Below the pieces are notes generated by a model. That model was not told where the DNA came from, ran no database searches, and saw only the letters and a list, made by a program, of their open reading frames with translations. A program made the position numbers and the translations under genes. From Bacteroidota bacterium (lineage in GTDB: Bacteria; Bacteroidota; Bacteroidia; Bacteroidales; UBA5342), in contig QKHT01000093.1 in NCBI GenBank assembly GCA_003249935.1, positions 1-41,250 of the forward strand: DNA of 41,250 bases, written 5' to 3'. Below, in pieces: positions 1 through 8,366 of the stretch (positions are counted from its first letter, which is position 1; the number at the start of each line of letters is the position of its first letter).

Positions 1-938
1 ACCCCATATCCGCCAGGCATGGTCAGGTGTGTCATGTTCTGCCCTAATACGGCTTTAGCCTGAAAAAACAGCATCTCTTTTTTATAGTTCAGGTAACCGA
101 CTGCCGATAATGAACGTAACAAGGCATCGGACAAATACTTTTGATTATCGGGACCAACCGGATTGATGCCTACGGTATACAAAGAGGGACGAATATATTT
201 TAATGAACCACCAACGCCTAATGTTAACGCATTATCGTTGAGTTCGAGACCTGCAAACATTTCGGGAATGGCCGCATTGCGACTGTAATCGTCTGTTTTG
301 GCCGAATAGGACATGGCAGCAGGAACCATTGAATCTATTTTTGCAAATCCATACGACTTATACTGAAACTCCGAAACCAAAGCACCGGTAAAGGTTAGTT
401 TTCCGGTTTTATAGTCGAGTCGAACCTGCGGCGATCGGTTAAAGGGCTGAAAAGGTGCGCCTGTATTGAGTCCGGCAACCAACGGAAAATTTTTGCCACC
501 CCAAAACGGGTGCCAGGTTTGCCCAACCAATAACGAAGCATGGTTCCAACCAAAAACCACATTCGCCTGACGAATCCTGAGTAAAGCGGTGTTAAGACCT
601 ACATCGCCGGCAAAGTCGGCTTCGATGTTGGCACTCGTTTTGGCATTGAAAATTTCCGGTCCGGCAACTTTTACGCCAAAGCGTGTAGCCATAGAACCCA
701 AATTATAGCTACCTGTTTCATTGATATCTTTATGGTTGGCATCATAAACAGCGGCCGTTGGTACGATCATAAACAACTCATTTGCCGCATTTAAACCTTT
801 ATGGGTATCGTAAAAAGATTCTACCCTTACAAAACCATAAAATTCGGCTTTATATTTTGGTGCCGCAGTGGTTTGAGCGACTAAACTTCCGGAGCATATG
901 ACTGCCGCAGAAGCAACTGATAATAATTGTTTCTTCAT
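1..938 (-). CDS. Outer-membrane porin-like protein, 3' end beyond window
   Basis: The reading frame is open from the ATG at 938 to the left edge, giving about 312 residues without a stop, so this is the N-terminal part of a longer protein. It starts with a signal peptide (MKKQLLSVASAAVICSGSLVAQ, cleavage after AQ), followed by alternating aromatic/polar strands typical of a Bacteroidota outer-membrane beta-barrel: FYGFVRVESFYD, a GQTWHPFWGG turn, and repeated short amphipathic segments. This suggests a porin-like channel of the kind usually annotated as 'porin' or 'outer membrane protein'; substrate unknown. It is a single gene facing away from 1202. A palindrome lies in its leader. I am confident of the gene and of a barrel, less so of the exact family. 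Confidence 0.8.
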   Translation of the reverse strand, partial: MKKQLLSVASAAVICSGSLVAQTTAAPKYKAEFYGFVRVESFYDTHKGLNAANELFMIVPTAAVYDANHKDINETGSYNLGSMATRFGVKVAGPEIFNAKTSANIEADFAGDVGLNTALLRIRQANVVFGWNHASLLVGQTWHPFWGGKNFPLVAGLNTGAPFQPFNRSPQVRLDYKTGKLTFTGALVSEFQYKSYGFAKIDSMVPAAMSYSAKTDDYSRNAAIPEMFAGLELNDNALTLGVGGSLKYIRPSLYTVGINPVGPDNQKYLSDALLRSLSAVGYLNYKKEMLFFQAKAVLGQNMTHLTMPGGYG

Positions 939-958
939 ATTCTATATCCTTTGATTAT

Positions 959-975
959 ATTGTATTTATTACAAT
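959..975. promoter_or_regulatory. Palindrome ATTGTA-N5-TACAAT upstream of porin gene
   Basis: A perfect 6+6 inverted repeat with a 5-nt spacer sits 21 nt upstream of the porin start. Its place in the leader would suit an operator for a dimeric repressor. AT-rich palindromes of this size can also arise by chance, and no regulator gene lies nearby. Confidence 0.3.
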
Positions 976-1201
976 TCGTAACTATTTTAAGCACAAATAT
1001 TAAAGTTTATTTCCAATTTACCTTACAACAGCTACAAATTATAATAATTCTAAAATAGCCCATAACCAAATGAACGCGATTTTGAAGCCTTGTATTTCTC
1101 AAAACTTTTGAACACTTTCGGTGTTTATTTGAACAAACGTGGCGAACACAGTCTTGATCCTGTTGCAGAAACGATTCAATAAGTAAAATAAAATCTTCGA
1201 T

Positions 1202-1603
1202 TTGAGACAGATTCCGGAATTTAATAGTAAGGGATACAGCAAAATAACGCAATTAATACTTGTAGCGATTGGTGCTTTAAGTGTGGTTTTAGGTATTTTA
1301 GGCATTTTTATACCACTACTGCCTACTACCCCGTTTTTGTTACTCGCTGCAATTTGTTTTTCAAAAAGCTCTAAAAAACTGCATGATTGGTTGTTTCAGA
1401 ACCGTTGGTTTGGCGAATATCTCAACGACTATTATGCCAATCGTGGAATTAAGCGGTCGGTTAAAATTCGTATGATTATTTTTGTATGGATTTCTGTAGG
1501 TATAACTATTTGGTTTACGCCAACCATATGGCTAAAACTTGCACTGTGCACCATTCCTGCGGGAGTTATGGTGCATTTGCTGCGAATTAAAACAAGGGAA
1601 TAA
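1202..1603 (+). CDS. DUF454/YbaN-family inner-membrane protein
   Basis: This 133-residue protein carries the DUF454 (YbaN) pattern: a first hydrophobic segment rich in Gly (ALSVVLGILGIFIP), then LLPTTPFLLLAAICFSKSS, then a conserved middle part (HDWLFQNRWFGEYLNDYY), then two closing membrane segments. Length matches the family (about 120-140). The function of the family is unknown. The start is a TTG; an in-frame stop at 1184 rules out a much longer protein, and no ATG occurs before the middle of the domain. No Shine-Dalgarno is visible, as is usual here. It stands alone, divergent from the porin and convergent with the DUF2892 pair. Confidence 0.8.
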   Translation: MRQIPEFNSKGYSKITQLILVAIGALSVVLGILGIFIPLLPTTPFLLLAAICFSKSSKKLHDWLFQNRWFGEYLNDYYANRGIKRSVKIRMIIFVWISVGITIWFTPTIWLKLALCTIPAGVMVHLLRIKTRE

Positions 1604-1730
1604 AAACCCATCGATCGTTCGAGGTTCGACAAATTTTAACAGGCTCAAATACAGGAATATGCAACAAAACACATCATCTCACAACCTATTAAAAAGTAAT
1701 GTGATATAATAAATTATGGCACAAATAAAA

Positions 1731-1765
1731 AAAGGCAGCAAACACCATTCATGTTTGTTGCCTTT
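1731..1765 (-). terminator. Rho-independent terminator for the DUF2892 genes
   Basis: A 14-bp stem (AAAGGCAGCAAACA paired with TGTTTGTTGCCTTT, one G-U pair) encloses a 7-nt loop. Read on the minus strand it is followed by a run of seven T residues, so it terminates the transcript from 1790-2301. Confidence 0.8.
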
Positions 1766-1789
1766 GTTATAGCATACCAGGTAAAAAGC

Positions 1790-1972
1790 TTACTTTTTTA
1801 CCGTTTTTATGCCAAACGGCACATAAAGCGGGCACCAGTTTATCAGAGCTGTTAAAATCGGAACCAAACCAACCAATCCCCACCAACTTTGGTACACCAT
1901 ACCTATAACGCCAATTGCTAAGCCAAGTACAATTCTAATTGCCTTGTCTGCTTTTCCAACATTTGCTTTCAT
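1790..1972 (-). CDS. DUF2892-family small membrane protein (first of a tandem pair)
   Basis: A 60-residue protein of the DUF2892 type (also the C-terminal membrane domain of YgaP-like rhodaneses): N-terminal basic stretch with KADKAIRIVLGLAIG, a second helix (WWGLVGLVPILTALINWCPLY) and the family's C-P-L-Y motif. Two membrane helices are expected in the inner membrane. Function is unknown; the family is often linked to sulfur or redox genes, but nothing here confirms that. It lies 74 nt downstream of a paralogue on the same strand and is followed by a terminator. Confidence 0.8.
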   Translation of the reverse strand: MKANVGKADKAIRIVLGLAIGVIGMVYQSWWGLVGLVPILTALINWCPLYVPFGIKTVKK

Positions 1973-2046
1973 TTTTTTTGTTTTTAGTGCTTATTATTGT
2001 GCTTAAAACCTCATGATCAGTTGCGTTAAAAACAATTTCCAACACA

Positions 2047-2301
2047 TTAAAGTTCAAACTTCTTTGTTTCTATTTTCTTTTCGGTTGAACCCGTATCTAC
2101 ACCGCAGGTACCTCGTCCAATCAACGCGTACAATGGGCAACAACGTCGCATTGAGGTCATTATCATTAAAAATGAACCGATTAAAGCACCCTGTGCCCAA
2201 TTTCCCTCAACAGTTTTTGTGAAATAGAGTGTAAGTAAAACTATGGCAATTACGATTCTTACTATCCGGTCTTTTTTACCTACATTATGCAACACATTCA
2301 T
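2047..2301 (-). CDS. DUF2892-family small membrane protein (second of the pair)
   Basis: An 84-residue paralogue of the neighbouring 60-residue protein. It has the same plan (KKDRIVRIVIAIVLLTLYF, then GALIGSFLMIMTSMRRCCPLYALIG) with the C-P-L-Y motif preceded by an extra Cys, and a further Cys in RGTCGVDTG. The C-terminal tail is Lys/Glu-rich and likely cytoplasmic. It is first in a two-gene minus-strand unit with a promoter-like sequence about 20 nt upstream. The three cysteines near the membrane might bind a metal or thiol, but this is only an inference from their spacing. Confidence 0.8.
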   Translation of the reverse strand: MNVLHNVGKKDRIVRIVIAIVLLTLYFTKTVEGNWAQGALIGSFLMIMTSMRRCCPLYALIGRGTCGVDTGSTEKKIETKKFEL

Positions 2302-2320
2302 ATATCTATATTTTTATATG

Positions 2321-2348
2321 CAAATATAATTCTAATACTGACACCAAA
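2321..2348 (-). promoter_or_regulatory. Bacteroidota-type promoter for the DUF2892 pair
   Basis: On the minus strand an exact -7 element TATATTTG (2328 to 2321) is preceded after 16 nt by TTTG (2348 to 2345). The spacing is slightly short against the usual 19-21. The first codon is about 20 nt downstream. Confidence 0.5.
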
Positions 2349-2436
2349 TTTGTTTTTAATAAAAAACATCGTGATTAGATGGGTTAAATAGCTCTAAAAT
2401 AAGTATTTTAATAAAAACACACCAGTTATAAGCCCC

Positions 2437-2464
2437 TTGTTTAAAAAACTAATGTTTATTTTTG
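2437..2464 (+). promoter_or_regulatory. Promoter for lrgAB
   Basis: TTG at 2437-2439 and an exact TAnnTTTG match (TATTTTTG, 2457-2464) 17 nt later; the lrgA start is 20 nt downstream of the box. Confidence 0.5.
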
Positions 2465-2484
2465 CCCACCGAAATATATTTTAG

Positions 2485-2844
2485 ATGAAAACATTCAGAC
2501 AACTTATCATCATTATTGGAATAAATTTAACGGGTAGCTTTCTTACGGAATGGGCACATCTGCCCATTCCGGGGGCCATTTCGGGCATGATTATTTTACT
2601 CATCATGCTTTTTACCGGAATAATTAAACCAAAGCACATCGAAGAAACGGCCGATTTTTTGTTAAAAAACATGGCATTTTTCTTTTTACCGGCCGGTGTT
2701 GGTATTTTGGCATCCTATCAACTTGTGCGTGGCTCCTACTTACAAACCATCGCCATTATCGTCATATCCACAATTTTGGTAATGGCCATATCGGCTGTAA
2801 TAACTCAAAAAATTGCCAATACTAAAAGAAACACCAATGAATAG
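2485..2844 (+). CDS. lrgA: LrgA/CidA-family holin-like membrane protein
   Basis: A 119-residue protein of the CidA/LrgA family, which acts with LrgB in the inner membrane and is linked in other bacteria to autolysis control and to pyruvate or organic-acid transport. Family signs are the N-terminal helix (FRQLIIIIGINLTGSFLTEW), the conserved P-I-P-G-A-I-SGMIILL segment, LLKNMAFFFLPAGVGILASY and a last helix ending in a basic tail. Length fits the family. The ATG is 20 nt after a promoter box. The 3' end overlaps the lrgB start by 8 nt, so translation is probably coupled. Whether the present pair works as antiholin or transporter cannot be told from sequence. Confidence 0.88.
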   Translation: MKTFRQLIIIIGINLTGSFLTEWAHLPIPGAISGMIILLIMLFTGIIKPKHIEETADFLLKNMAFFFLPAGVGILASYQLVRGSYLQTIAIIVISTILVMAISAVITQKIANTKRNTNE

Positions 2845-3532
2845 TCTCTTACATAATCCGCTTTGGTCATTGGTTTTGTCATTGGCCGCATATTATACCG
2901 GCATATCTGTTTACAAACGGTTTCACAAAAGCTGGCTCAACCCGTTATTAATTGCCATTGGTCTGGTAATTATTGTTTTACTTATTTTTAATCTATCTTA
3001 CAGCGAATATATGTTAGGGGCAGGTATCATTCACGCATTTTTAGGTCCGGTTACGGTGGTACTAGCGTTACCACTCTACCGTCGAAGACAATTGTTGAAA
3101 GATCACAAATACGCCATTCTAACCGGTGTATTAACGGGGTCGATAGCATCTTTAATTTCTACCGTACTATTAAGCAAAGTGTTTAATATAAATGCAATGA
3201 TCGAAAAATCGCTTATACCGCATTCTGTAACCACCCCCATCGGTATTGGTCTGAGCCAAACGTTGGGAGCGGTAGAAGGCATAACAGTGCTTTCGATTGT
3301 AATGACCGGGCTTACCGGAGCCATATTATCGCCATTGGTATTTAAAATTTTCAGGATTACGCACCCCATTGCCCGTGGCATTTCGTTAGGCACTTCGGCT
3401 CATGCCATAGGCACCACAAAAGCTTTGGAAATGGGAGAAACCGCAGGGGCGATGAGTGGCTTAGCCATTGGACTTGCAGCCATTTGCACCGTAATTGCAG
3501 TCACCATTGCTCAGTTAGCCGGTTGGTTTTGA
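2837..3532 (+). CDS. lrgB: LrgB/CidB-family membrane protein
   Basis: A 231-residue partner of LrgA. Visible family features are many membrane helices, the segment FLGPVTVVLALPLYRRR, a central PHSVTTPIGIGLS motif, and the Gly/Ala-rich end ISLGTSAHAIGTTKALEMGE followed by AMSGLAIGLAAICTV. I chose the ATG at 2837 because it overlaps the lrgA stop, giving the usual translational coupling; a TTG 24 nt earlier would add eight residues of lrgA-overlapping sequence. The last 22 nt overlap the convergent HD-domain gene, with no terminator between them. Confidence 0.9.
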   Translation: MNSLLHNPLWSLVLSLAAYYTGISVYKRFHKSWLNPLLIAIGLVIIVLLIFNLSYSEYMLGAGIIHAFLGPVTVVLALPLYRRRQLLKDHKYAILTGVLTGSIASLISTVLLSKVFNINAMIEKSLIPHSVTTPIGIGLSQTLGAVEGITVLSIVMTGLTGAILSPLVFKIFRITHPIARGISLGTSAHAIGTTKALEMGETAGAMSGLAIGLAAICTVIAVTIAQLAGWF

Positions 3533-5610
3533 ACGCTTTCTTTGGGATATTCTATACGCGTATGGTATATATTCATGAGTTTTTCCTTAAAACATGATTT
3601 TACCGTTTCTATATCGGCAAAAGTAATCGGTGCATATTTAAACTGTCCCTCGGCAACCTGTTTACCAACAATGCGTTCAATAAGCTCACTAATACTTTCG
3701 TCGGTATACTCCTTTAGCGATCGGCTGGCGGCTTCCACCGAATCGGCCATCATTAAAATAGCAAGTTCTTTGGTAAATGGCGTTGGACCGGGGTAAGAAA
3801 AATCCTTTGGATTAATGGCTTCTTCGGGATGTTTGTTCTTATACGTAATATAAAAATATTGGGTCATTCCGTTACCATGATGCGTTCGGATAAAGTCAAT
3901 AATCATTTCGGGCAAATTGTACTTAAGAGCCAGGCGAACACCCTCTTCCACATGGTTCACTACAAGTTTGGAACTTTCGCGTTCATCCATATTTTTGTGC
4001 GGGCTAAGATTATTGCGTTGGTTTTCGGTAAAATATATTGGTCGAACCGATTTGCCAATATCGTGATACAATGCGCCGGTATAAGCTAATAACGGATTTG
4101 CATTAATACGGAAAGCCGCCTCCTGAGCCAGATTAGCCACCTGATGCGAATGCTGAAACGTGCCGGGCGCATTTTCAGATAAACGGCGTAACAATGGGTG
4201 GTTATTATTTGCAAGCTCAATAAGGGTTACATTCGATAAATAACCAAAAGTTTTTTCGTAAATAAATATCAGCGGATAGGCAAAGAGCAGTAAAATGCCA
4301 TTAATGCCAAAATAAGCAAAATACCGGTACTCAAGACTGTTTATATCTCCCTCCTGAACCAACGAAAGACCAAAATAAATAAAACAATACGTAAGAAAAA
4401 CAACAAATGAGGTTCGAACCAATTGTCCGCGACTGTTTAAGTCTTTAAGGCTAAAAGTTGCGGCCATCCCACTCATAATTTCTAAAAGTACAAATTCATA
4501 ACTATTTCGTGCCATGAGCGATACAATAAGTATGGTAATAATATTGGCAAAAATGGCAATTCGCGAATCGAAAAATGTACGCATGGTGATGGGCAAAATG
4601 GCAAATGGCAAAAAATAGAGTCGCCAGGTTGTAAAACGCACCATAACAATAGAGAGTAATACAAAGCCAACCACATTGAGCAGAATAAAAATAAAATGTT
4701 TCTGATTATCAAATACTTCGCGACGATAAAAGAATAGAAACAAGAGCAATGAAAGCAACATAGCCGATACCAACACCGCATGACCTATCGAAACAAAATT
4801 CTTTTTACCAAAACTACCAACCTGCCTTTCATACTCTTTCCTAAACGACTCTAAAACCTTAAATGAATTATCGTTAACAATTTCGCCTAAAGTAATTATT
4901 CTTTCGCCACGTTGAACCATGCCCGAAGTAGCCGATATGTTGTGCAGTAAATCGTCGCGTAACTTCTCCGAAAGATTTTTATCGATATTTAAATTAGGAT
5001 TCAGATAGTTATTCAAGTCGAGATTTTGGGCCATATTTGTTATACCGGGTAAGCTTGCGTAACTATTAAGCCCCACTAAAATACGTTCGTAAGCAGCTCT
5101 TGGTGTCAGCACCAAATTAATTGGTTGCGTTCTGGCCACCTGCGATTCAACCACAACAATCTCCTGCACATTTGAACTTTTCAGATTGTTATGGTCTTCG
5201 AACGACATAATGCCCTGATGACACACAATGGCGACCTGCTCGAGTAGTGCATTCAGATAGTATGGCTTGCGTGTTGGATTAATGTTGCCGGACGGAGCCC
5301 AGGCTTTGTTAAAAGCAGCAGTAACCGCCCCAATTACCTTTTCAGTTTCCAGAGTATCAACAATATAATACGGCTTGAACCCCGATAACATACTGTCTCG
5401 CTCAATTTTAAGCTCTTTTGCCGATTTAAATATCGGAAAATCGAAAGGCGCGATTAACAAATTATATTGCCATGGCTTTCCCTTTTCGTAGGTATATTTA
5501 AATTTGCCCTCTTTGGGCATCAGGTATAATATAAGCACAACCGAACACAAAAAAAGTACCACCTTAACAATGTAAGCCATGGTGGTAGCTGCAAATTTCA
5601 CCTTTTTCAT
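3511..5610 (-). CDS. 7TM-HD-family membrane phosphodiesterase (PgpH/YqfF-like)
   Basis: A 699-residue protein with the layout of the 7TM-HD family, whose characterised members (Listeria PgpH) degrade cyclic di-AMP. Residues 1-40 contain a first membrane helix; 40-270 form the extracytoplasmic 7TMR-HDED region; 275-470 hold a cluster of about seven helices; the HD phosphohydrolase domain begins near 480. Metal-ligand motifs are visible: QHSHQVANLAQEAA (about 485), LYHDIGK (about 516), NHVEEGVRLA and the RTHHGNG motif, then MMADSVEAASR. All expected His/Asp residues seem present, so it should be active. This implies a c-di-AMP pathway in this organism; substrate is inferred from family. The 3' end overlaps lrgB. 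Confidence 0.88.
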   Translation of the reverse strand: MKKVKFAATTMAYIVKVVLFLCSVVLILYLMPKEGKFKYTYEKGKPWQYNLLIAPFDFPIFKSAKELKIERDSMLSGFKPYYIVDTLETEKVIGAVTAAFNKAWAPSGNINPTRKPYYLNALLEQVAIVCHQGIMSFEDHNNLKSSNVQEIVVVESQVARTQPINLVLTPRAAYERILVGLNSYASLPGITNMAQNLDLNNYLNPNLNIDKNLSEKLRDDLLHNISATSGMVQRGERIITLGEIVNDNSFKVLESFRKEYERQVGSFGKKNFVSIGHAVLVSAMLLSLLLFLFFYRREVFDNQKHFIFILLNVVGFVLLSIVMVRFTTWRLYFLPFAILPITMRTFFDSRIAIFANIITILIVSLMARNSYEFVLLEIMSGMAATFSLKDLNSRGQLVRTSFVVFLTYCFIYFGLSLVQEGDINSLEYRYFAYFGINGILLLFAYPLIFIYEKTFGYLSNVTLIELANNNHPLLRRLSENAPGTFQHSHQVANLAQEAAFRINANPLLAYTGALYHDIGKSVRPIYFTENQRNNLSPHKNMDERESSKLVVNHVEEGVRLALKYNLPEMIIDFIRTHHGNGMTQYFYITYKNKHPEEAINPKDFSYPGPTPFTKELAILMMADSVEAASRSLKEYTDESISELIERIVGKQVAEGQFKYAPITFADIETVKSCFKEKLMNIYHTRIEYPKESVQNQPAN

Positions 5611-5774
5611 TTCGTAAATATCTTTTGTTTAACGAACTTCATCGTTCAATATACACAATTATAGTACAATCGAAAACCACCTGATCATTAGTTTCAATTC
5701 TCAAATGTAATTATAAAAATATAACGTATGAAACAGATTCCAATTTTCACCGAATTATATTAGTTCAATTGATT

Positions 5775-5933
5775 GTTCGATGTTCGATGCACGACAAAAC
5801 TTTTCAGAACCATCTTATCAATTGCATTGCAAACATTAATAGTTCGTTAAACTTTTATAATACATTGATTTTAAGAACATTACATAATAGTGTGAATACT
5901 TGTAAATAACTATATATGAACCTCTTAAATTTC

Positions 5934-5954
<21 letters not shown>
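5775..5954. repeat. MITE-like inverted repeat, about 180 bp
   Basis: GTTCGATGTTCGATG (5775-5789) is the exact reverse complement of 5940-5954. The match continues inward imperfectly: CACGACAAAACTT against AAATTTCGTCC. The interior is AT-rich and non-coding. The shape resembles a small non-autonomous element or a repetitive intergenic unit, but I see no target-site duplication. Confidence 0.45.
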
Positions 5955-6017
<63 letters not shown>

Positions 6018-6060
6018 GAAATATTCAACCACCTATTTAAATGAGGAAAAAAGAACTAAA

Positions 6061-6087
6061 AAAGGCATCCCAAAATGAGATGCCTTT
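6061..6087 (-). terminator. Terminator for trpB
   Basis: AAAGGCATC (6061-6069) pairs with GATGCCTTT (6079-6087) around a 9-nt loop. On the minus strand it is followed by a T-rich tail. It starts 22 nt after the trpB stop. Confidence 0.75.
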
Positions 6088-6109
6088 CCATATATTTCAA
6101 AGTTGAACC

Positions 6110-7309
6110 TTATTCGGGCAAACCATATTTATCCACAACAAAATCAATATCCTTATCACCCCGTCCACTCAGATTGACCAAAATGGACTGACGAGGTTTT
6201 TCCTTAGCCAGTTTAAATGCATAAGCCACTGCATGTGCACTTTCGAGAGCCGGAATAATGCCTTCGGCACGGCTCAGTTCATAAAATGCATCAATAGTCT
6301 CTTTATCTGTGGCATCTTTATACTGTACACGGCCATTTGCTTCGAGCATGCAATGCTCCGGTCCAACACCGGGATAATCCAAACCACTGGCCACAGAGTA
6401 AACTGGTGATGGTTCACCATTTTCATCCTGAAGTACCTTGCATTTAAACCCGTGAATAACACCGGGCGTACCATACTTCATGGTACAGGCATGCTCGCCC
6501 AAATCGTACGAACGCCCTGCCGGTTCAACCCCGTAAAGGGAAACTTCAGGATCTTCGAGAAATGCAGAAAAAATACCCATAGCATTACTGCCACCACCAA
6601 CACAAGCCACTACATTATCGGGCAATTCGCCGGTCATTTCCAAAAATTGCTCTTTGGCTTCGATACCCACTACACGTTGAAAATCGCGGACCATCATTGG
6701 GAACGGATGCGGGCCTACGACTGAACCGATACAATAGATTTGGGTATCGGGGTCTTGCAAATAGGCCATAAAAGCCGAATCTACTGCCTCTTTCAAAGTT
6801 TTTAAACCATGTGTAACCGGAACAACTTTGGCACCGAGAATTTTCATTCGAACTACATTTGGATGCTCCTTGGCTATATCCACTTCGCCCATGTGTATTT
6901 CGCACTCCAGACCAAAATAAGCCGCAGCAGTTGCCAATGCAACACCGTGCTGCCCTGCGCCGGTTTCAGCAATAAGTCTTTTTTTACCCAAATATTTGGC
7001 TAACAACGCCTCGCCCATACAATGATTGAGTTTATGTGCACCGGTATGGTTCAAATCCTCACGTTTCAGATAAATACGCCCGCCGTATCTTTCGGATAAA
7101 GTTTTGCAGAAATACACCGGTGTGGGGCGGCCCTGAAAGTGTTTACGAATACTACGCAATTCCGAAATAAATTCGTGCGATTTACTGATTGAATAGTAGG
7201 CTTCGGTAATCTTGTCCATTTCTACCTGCAAATGAGGCGGAATAAAACTACCTCCAAAATCGCCGAAAAACCCTTCGGCGTTGGGCGTTGTCTTAAAATA
7301 GTTTTCCAT
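6110..7309 (-). CDS. trpB: Tryptophan synthase beta chain, orphan
   Basis: A 399-residue PLP enzyme that joins indole and L-serine to give L-tryptophan. The PLP lysine is K93 in [16 protein letters not shown]; the catalytic Glu is E115 in [10 protein letters not shown]; the phosphate-binding loop is [21 protein letters not shown] and [11 protein letters not shown] are also present. The chain is full length and nothing is missing. No trpA or other trp gene lies in the window; neighbours are an HD phosphodiesterase and ppnP. It has its own promoter and terminator, so it is a single-gene unit. It may work with a TrpA encoded elsewhere or act alone to recycle indole; the sequence does not decide. 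Confidence 0.93.
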   Translation of the reverse strand: MENYFKTTPNAEGFFGDFGGSFIPPHLQVEMDKITEAYYSISKSHEFISELRSIRKHFQGRPTPVYFCKTLSERYGGRIYLKREDLNHTGAHKLNHCMGEALLAKYLGKKRLIAETGAGQHGVALATAAAYFGLECEIHMGEVDIAKEHPNVVRMKILGAKVVPVTHGLKTLKEAVDSAFMAYLQDPDTQIYCIGSVVGPHPFPMMVRDFQRVVGIEAKEQFLEMTGELPDNVVACVGGGSNAMGIFSAFLEDPEVSLYGVEPAGRSYDLGEHACTMKYGTPGVIHGFKCKVLQDENGEPSPVYSVASGLDYPGVGPEHCMLEANGRVQYKDATDKETIDAFYELSRAEGIIPALESAHAVAYAFKLAKEKPRQSILVNLSGRGDKDIDFVVDKYGLPE

Positions 7310-7345
7310 AATATCACTTTATACAATTAATATAATTCCCTATTT

Positions 7346-7353
7346 CAAATCTA
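7346..7353 (-). promoter_or_regulatory. -7 element of the trpB promoter
   Basis: Exact TAGATTTG on the minus strand, 36 nt upstream of the trpB ATG. The nearest TTG upstream is 23 nt away, so the -33 element is weak. Confidence 0.45.
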
Positions 7354-7527
7354 TGCCGATCTATCAGTATAGTTTGCAATTTTTACAAATTCAAATGTAA
7401 TAGATATTCGTTTCAATCCACAACAAAAACAAAGAAAATTGCAACAATAAGGCTACAATTTCACATTACTAAATTTCAAATTGTTACATTTTTACGCCTT
7501 TGGCCTTATATTTTAACCATAAAAACA

Positions 7528-7557
7528 TTTGGAGTATTAAATAAAAGCATATTTTCG
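7528..7557 (+). promoter_or_regulatory. Promoter for ppnP
   Basis: TTTG (7528-7531), an 18-nt spacer, and TATTTTCG (7550-7557, one mismatch to TAnnTTTG). The ppnP start is 25 nt downstream. Confidence 0.5.
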
Positions 7558-7582
7558 CACCGAAATAAAAACAGGTAAATTT

Positions 7583-7864
7583 ATGCTTAAAGTAAACGAA
7601 TATTTTGGTGGAACCGTAAAGTCGATAGCGGTCGAAAACAGTGAAGGGAATGCAACTGTGGGTGTAATTGCACCGGGTGAATATGAGTTTGGTACCGGTA
7701 CTATTGAGTACATGACTGTAGTCTGTGGCAAACTCGATGCACTGCTTCCGGGCGAAAAGGAATGGAAAACCTACCATAAAGGCGAAACATTTGTGGTAGA
7801 AAAAGGGGTGAAATTCAAGGTTAAAGTTGAGGAAACAATGGCTTACCATTGTCTGTATGTATAA
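7583..7864 (+). CDS. ppnP: Pyrimidine/purine nucleoside phosphorylase PpnP (YaiE)
   Basis: A 93-residue cupin-fold enzyme that splits nucleosides with phosphate to give free base and ribose-1-phosphate; E. coli PpnP accepts a wide range of purine and pyrimidine nucleosides. The whole family pattern is visible: an N-terminal NEYFGGTVKSIAV, then GVIAPGEYEFGTGTIEYMTVVCGKLDALLPG, then the GETFVVEKGVKFKVKV and final YHCLY strand. Length equals the family norm. It is a single gene with its own promoter and terminator. Confidence 0.92.
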   Translation: MLKVNEYFGGTVKSIAVENSEGNATVGVIAPGEYEFGTGTIEYMTVVCGKLDALLPGEKEWKTYHKGETFVVEKGVKFKVKVEETMAYHCLYV

Positions 7865-7874
7865 GTGTCGGGTT

Positions 7875-7902
7875 TACCGGTTGAAAAACTTTTTAACCGG
7901 TA
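7875..7902. terminator. Bidirectional terminator between ppnP and the SpoIIAA-like gene
   Basis: TACCGGTT (7875-7882) and AACCGGTA (7895-7902) form an 8-bp perfect stem with a 12-nt loop. A run of five T residues follows on the plus strand. The minus-strand gene ends 7 nt away, so the hairpin probably serves both. Confidence 0.7.
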
Positions 7903-7909
7903 GACTTTT

Positions 7910-8293
7910 TCAAATCTCTTCTAACAACCACTTTTTTGCGGCATTTGGCGTACTGAACACCGCCATTTTATAATTCATATGCGCTATTTCTTTACCGGCA
8001 ATCATAACCAATGCGGTATAACGAGGCTTCGACACAATAACGGCGTGCCTGACAAAAGAAAAGCGGTTCATTCCACTTGCTATATTCCGAACCAATTCCT
8101 GTACATCAGAAACATTTAGTTCAACATCTGTTTTTCTGGCATCTTCAATGACATACAAAGGTCGGGGATTAATAATATCACCTTCAATTTCATTAAAAGC
8201 CTGAATCATTTCGCTTTTAGTTATAGGGCCAAGGTGCTTGCTGTATAAAATATTTTCGTTCTTATTATATTCAACTTCGAGCATAAAATGCAA
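7910..8293 (-). CDS. SpoIIAA-like (STAS-fold) hypothetical protein
   Basis: A soluble protein of 127 residues without signal peptide or membrane helix. The pattern resembles the SpoIIAA-like/STAS-related families: an N-terminal two-strand hairpin (EVEYNKNENILYSKHLGPIT), a helix, YVIEDARKTDVELNVSDVQELV, a central strand (RHAVIVSKPRYTALVMIAG) and a final helix with AKKWLLEE. Such proteins are common in Bacteroidota and lack a known role. The start may be the ATG at 8293 or, three codons later, that at 8284. It is separated from the Rrf2 gene by 73 nt and may be co-transcribed with it. Family call is moderate. Confidence 0.7.
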   Translation of the reverse strand: MHFMLEVEYNKNENILYSKHLGPITKSEMIQAFNEIEGDIINPRPLYVIEDARKTDVELNVSDVQELVRNIASGMNRFSFVRHAVIVSKPRYTALVMIAGKEIAHMNYKMAVFSTPNAAKKWLLEEI

Positions 8294-8366
8294 ATTTGGT
8301 TAATGCATCAAAGAAAGTTGTTTTTTTTTAATCACGCAACAAAACGATGCGAATGCCGCATTACCA

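Noticed and set aside
2813-2836. TTG start for lrgB
   Set aside because: The ATG at 2837 overlaps the lrgA stop and yields the normal family N-terminus.
7484-7849. 121-residue minus-strand open frame opposite ppnP
   Set aside because: The plus-strand frame is a complete PpnP with promoter and terminator; the antisense frame is Phe/Tyr/Cys-rich without family features.
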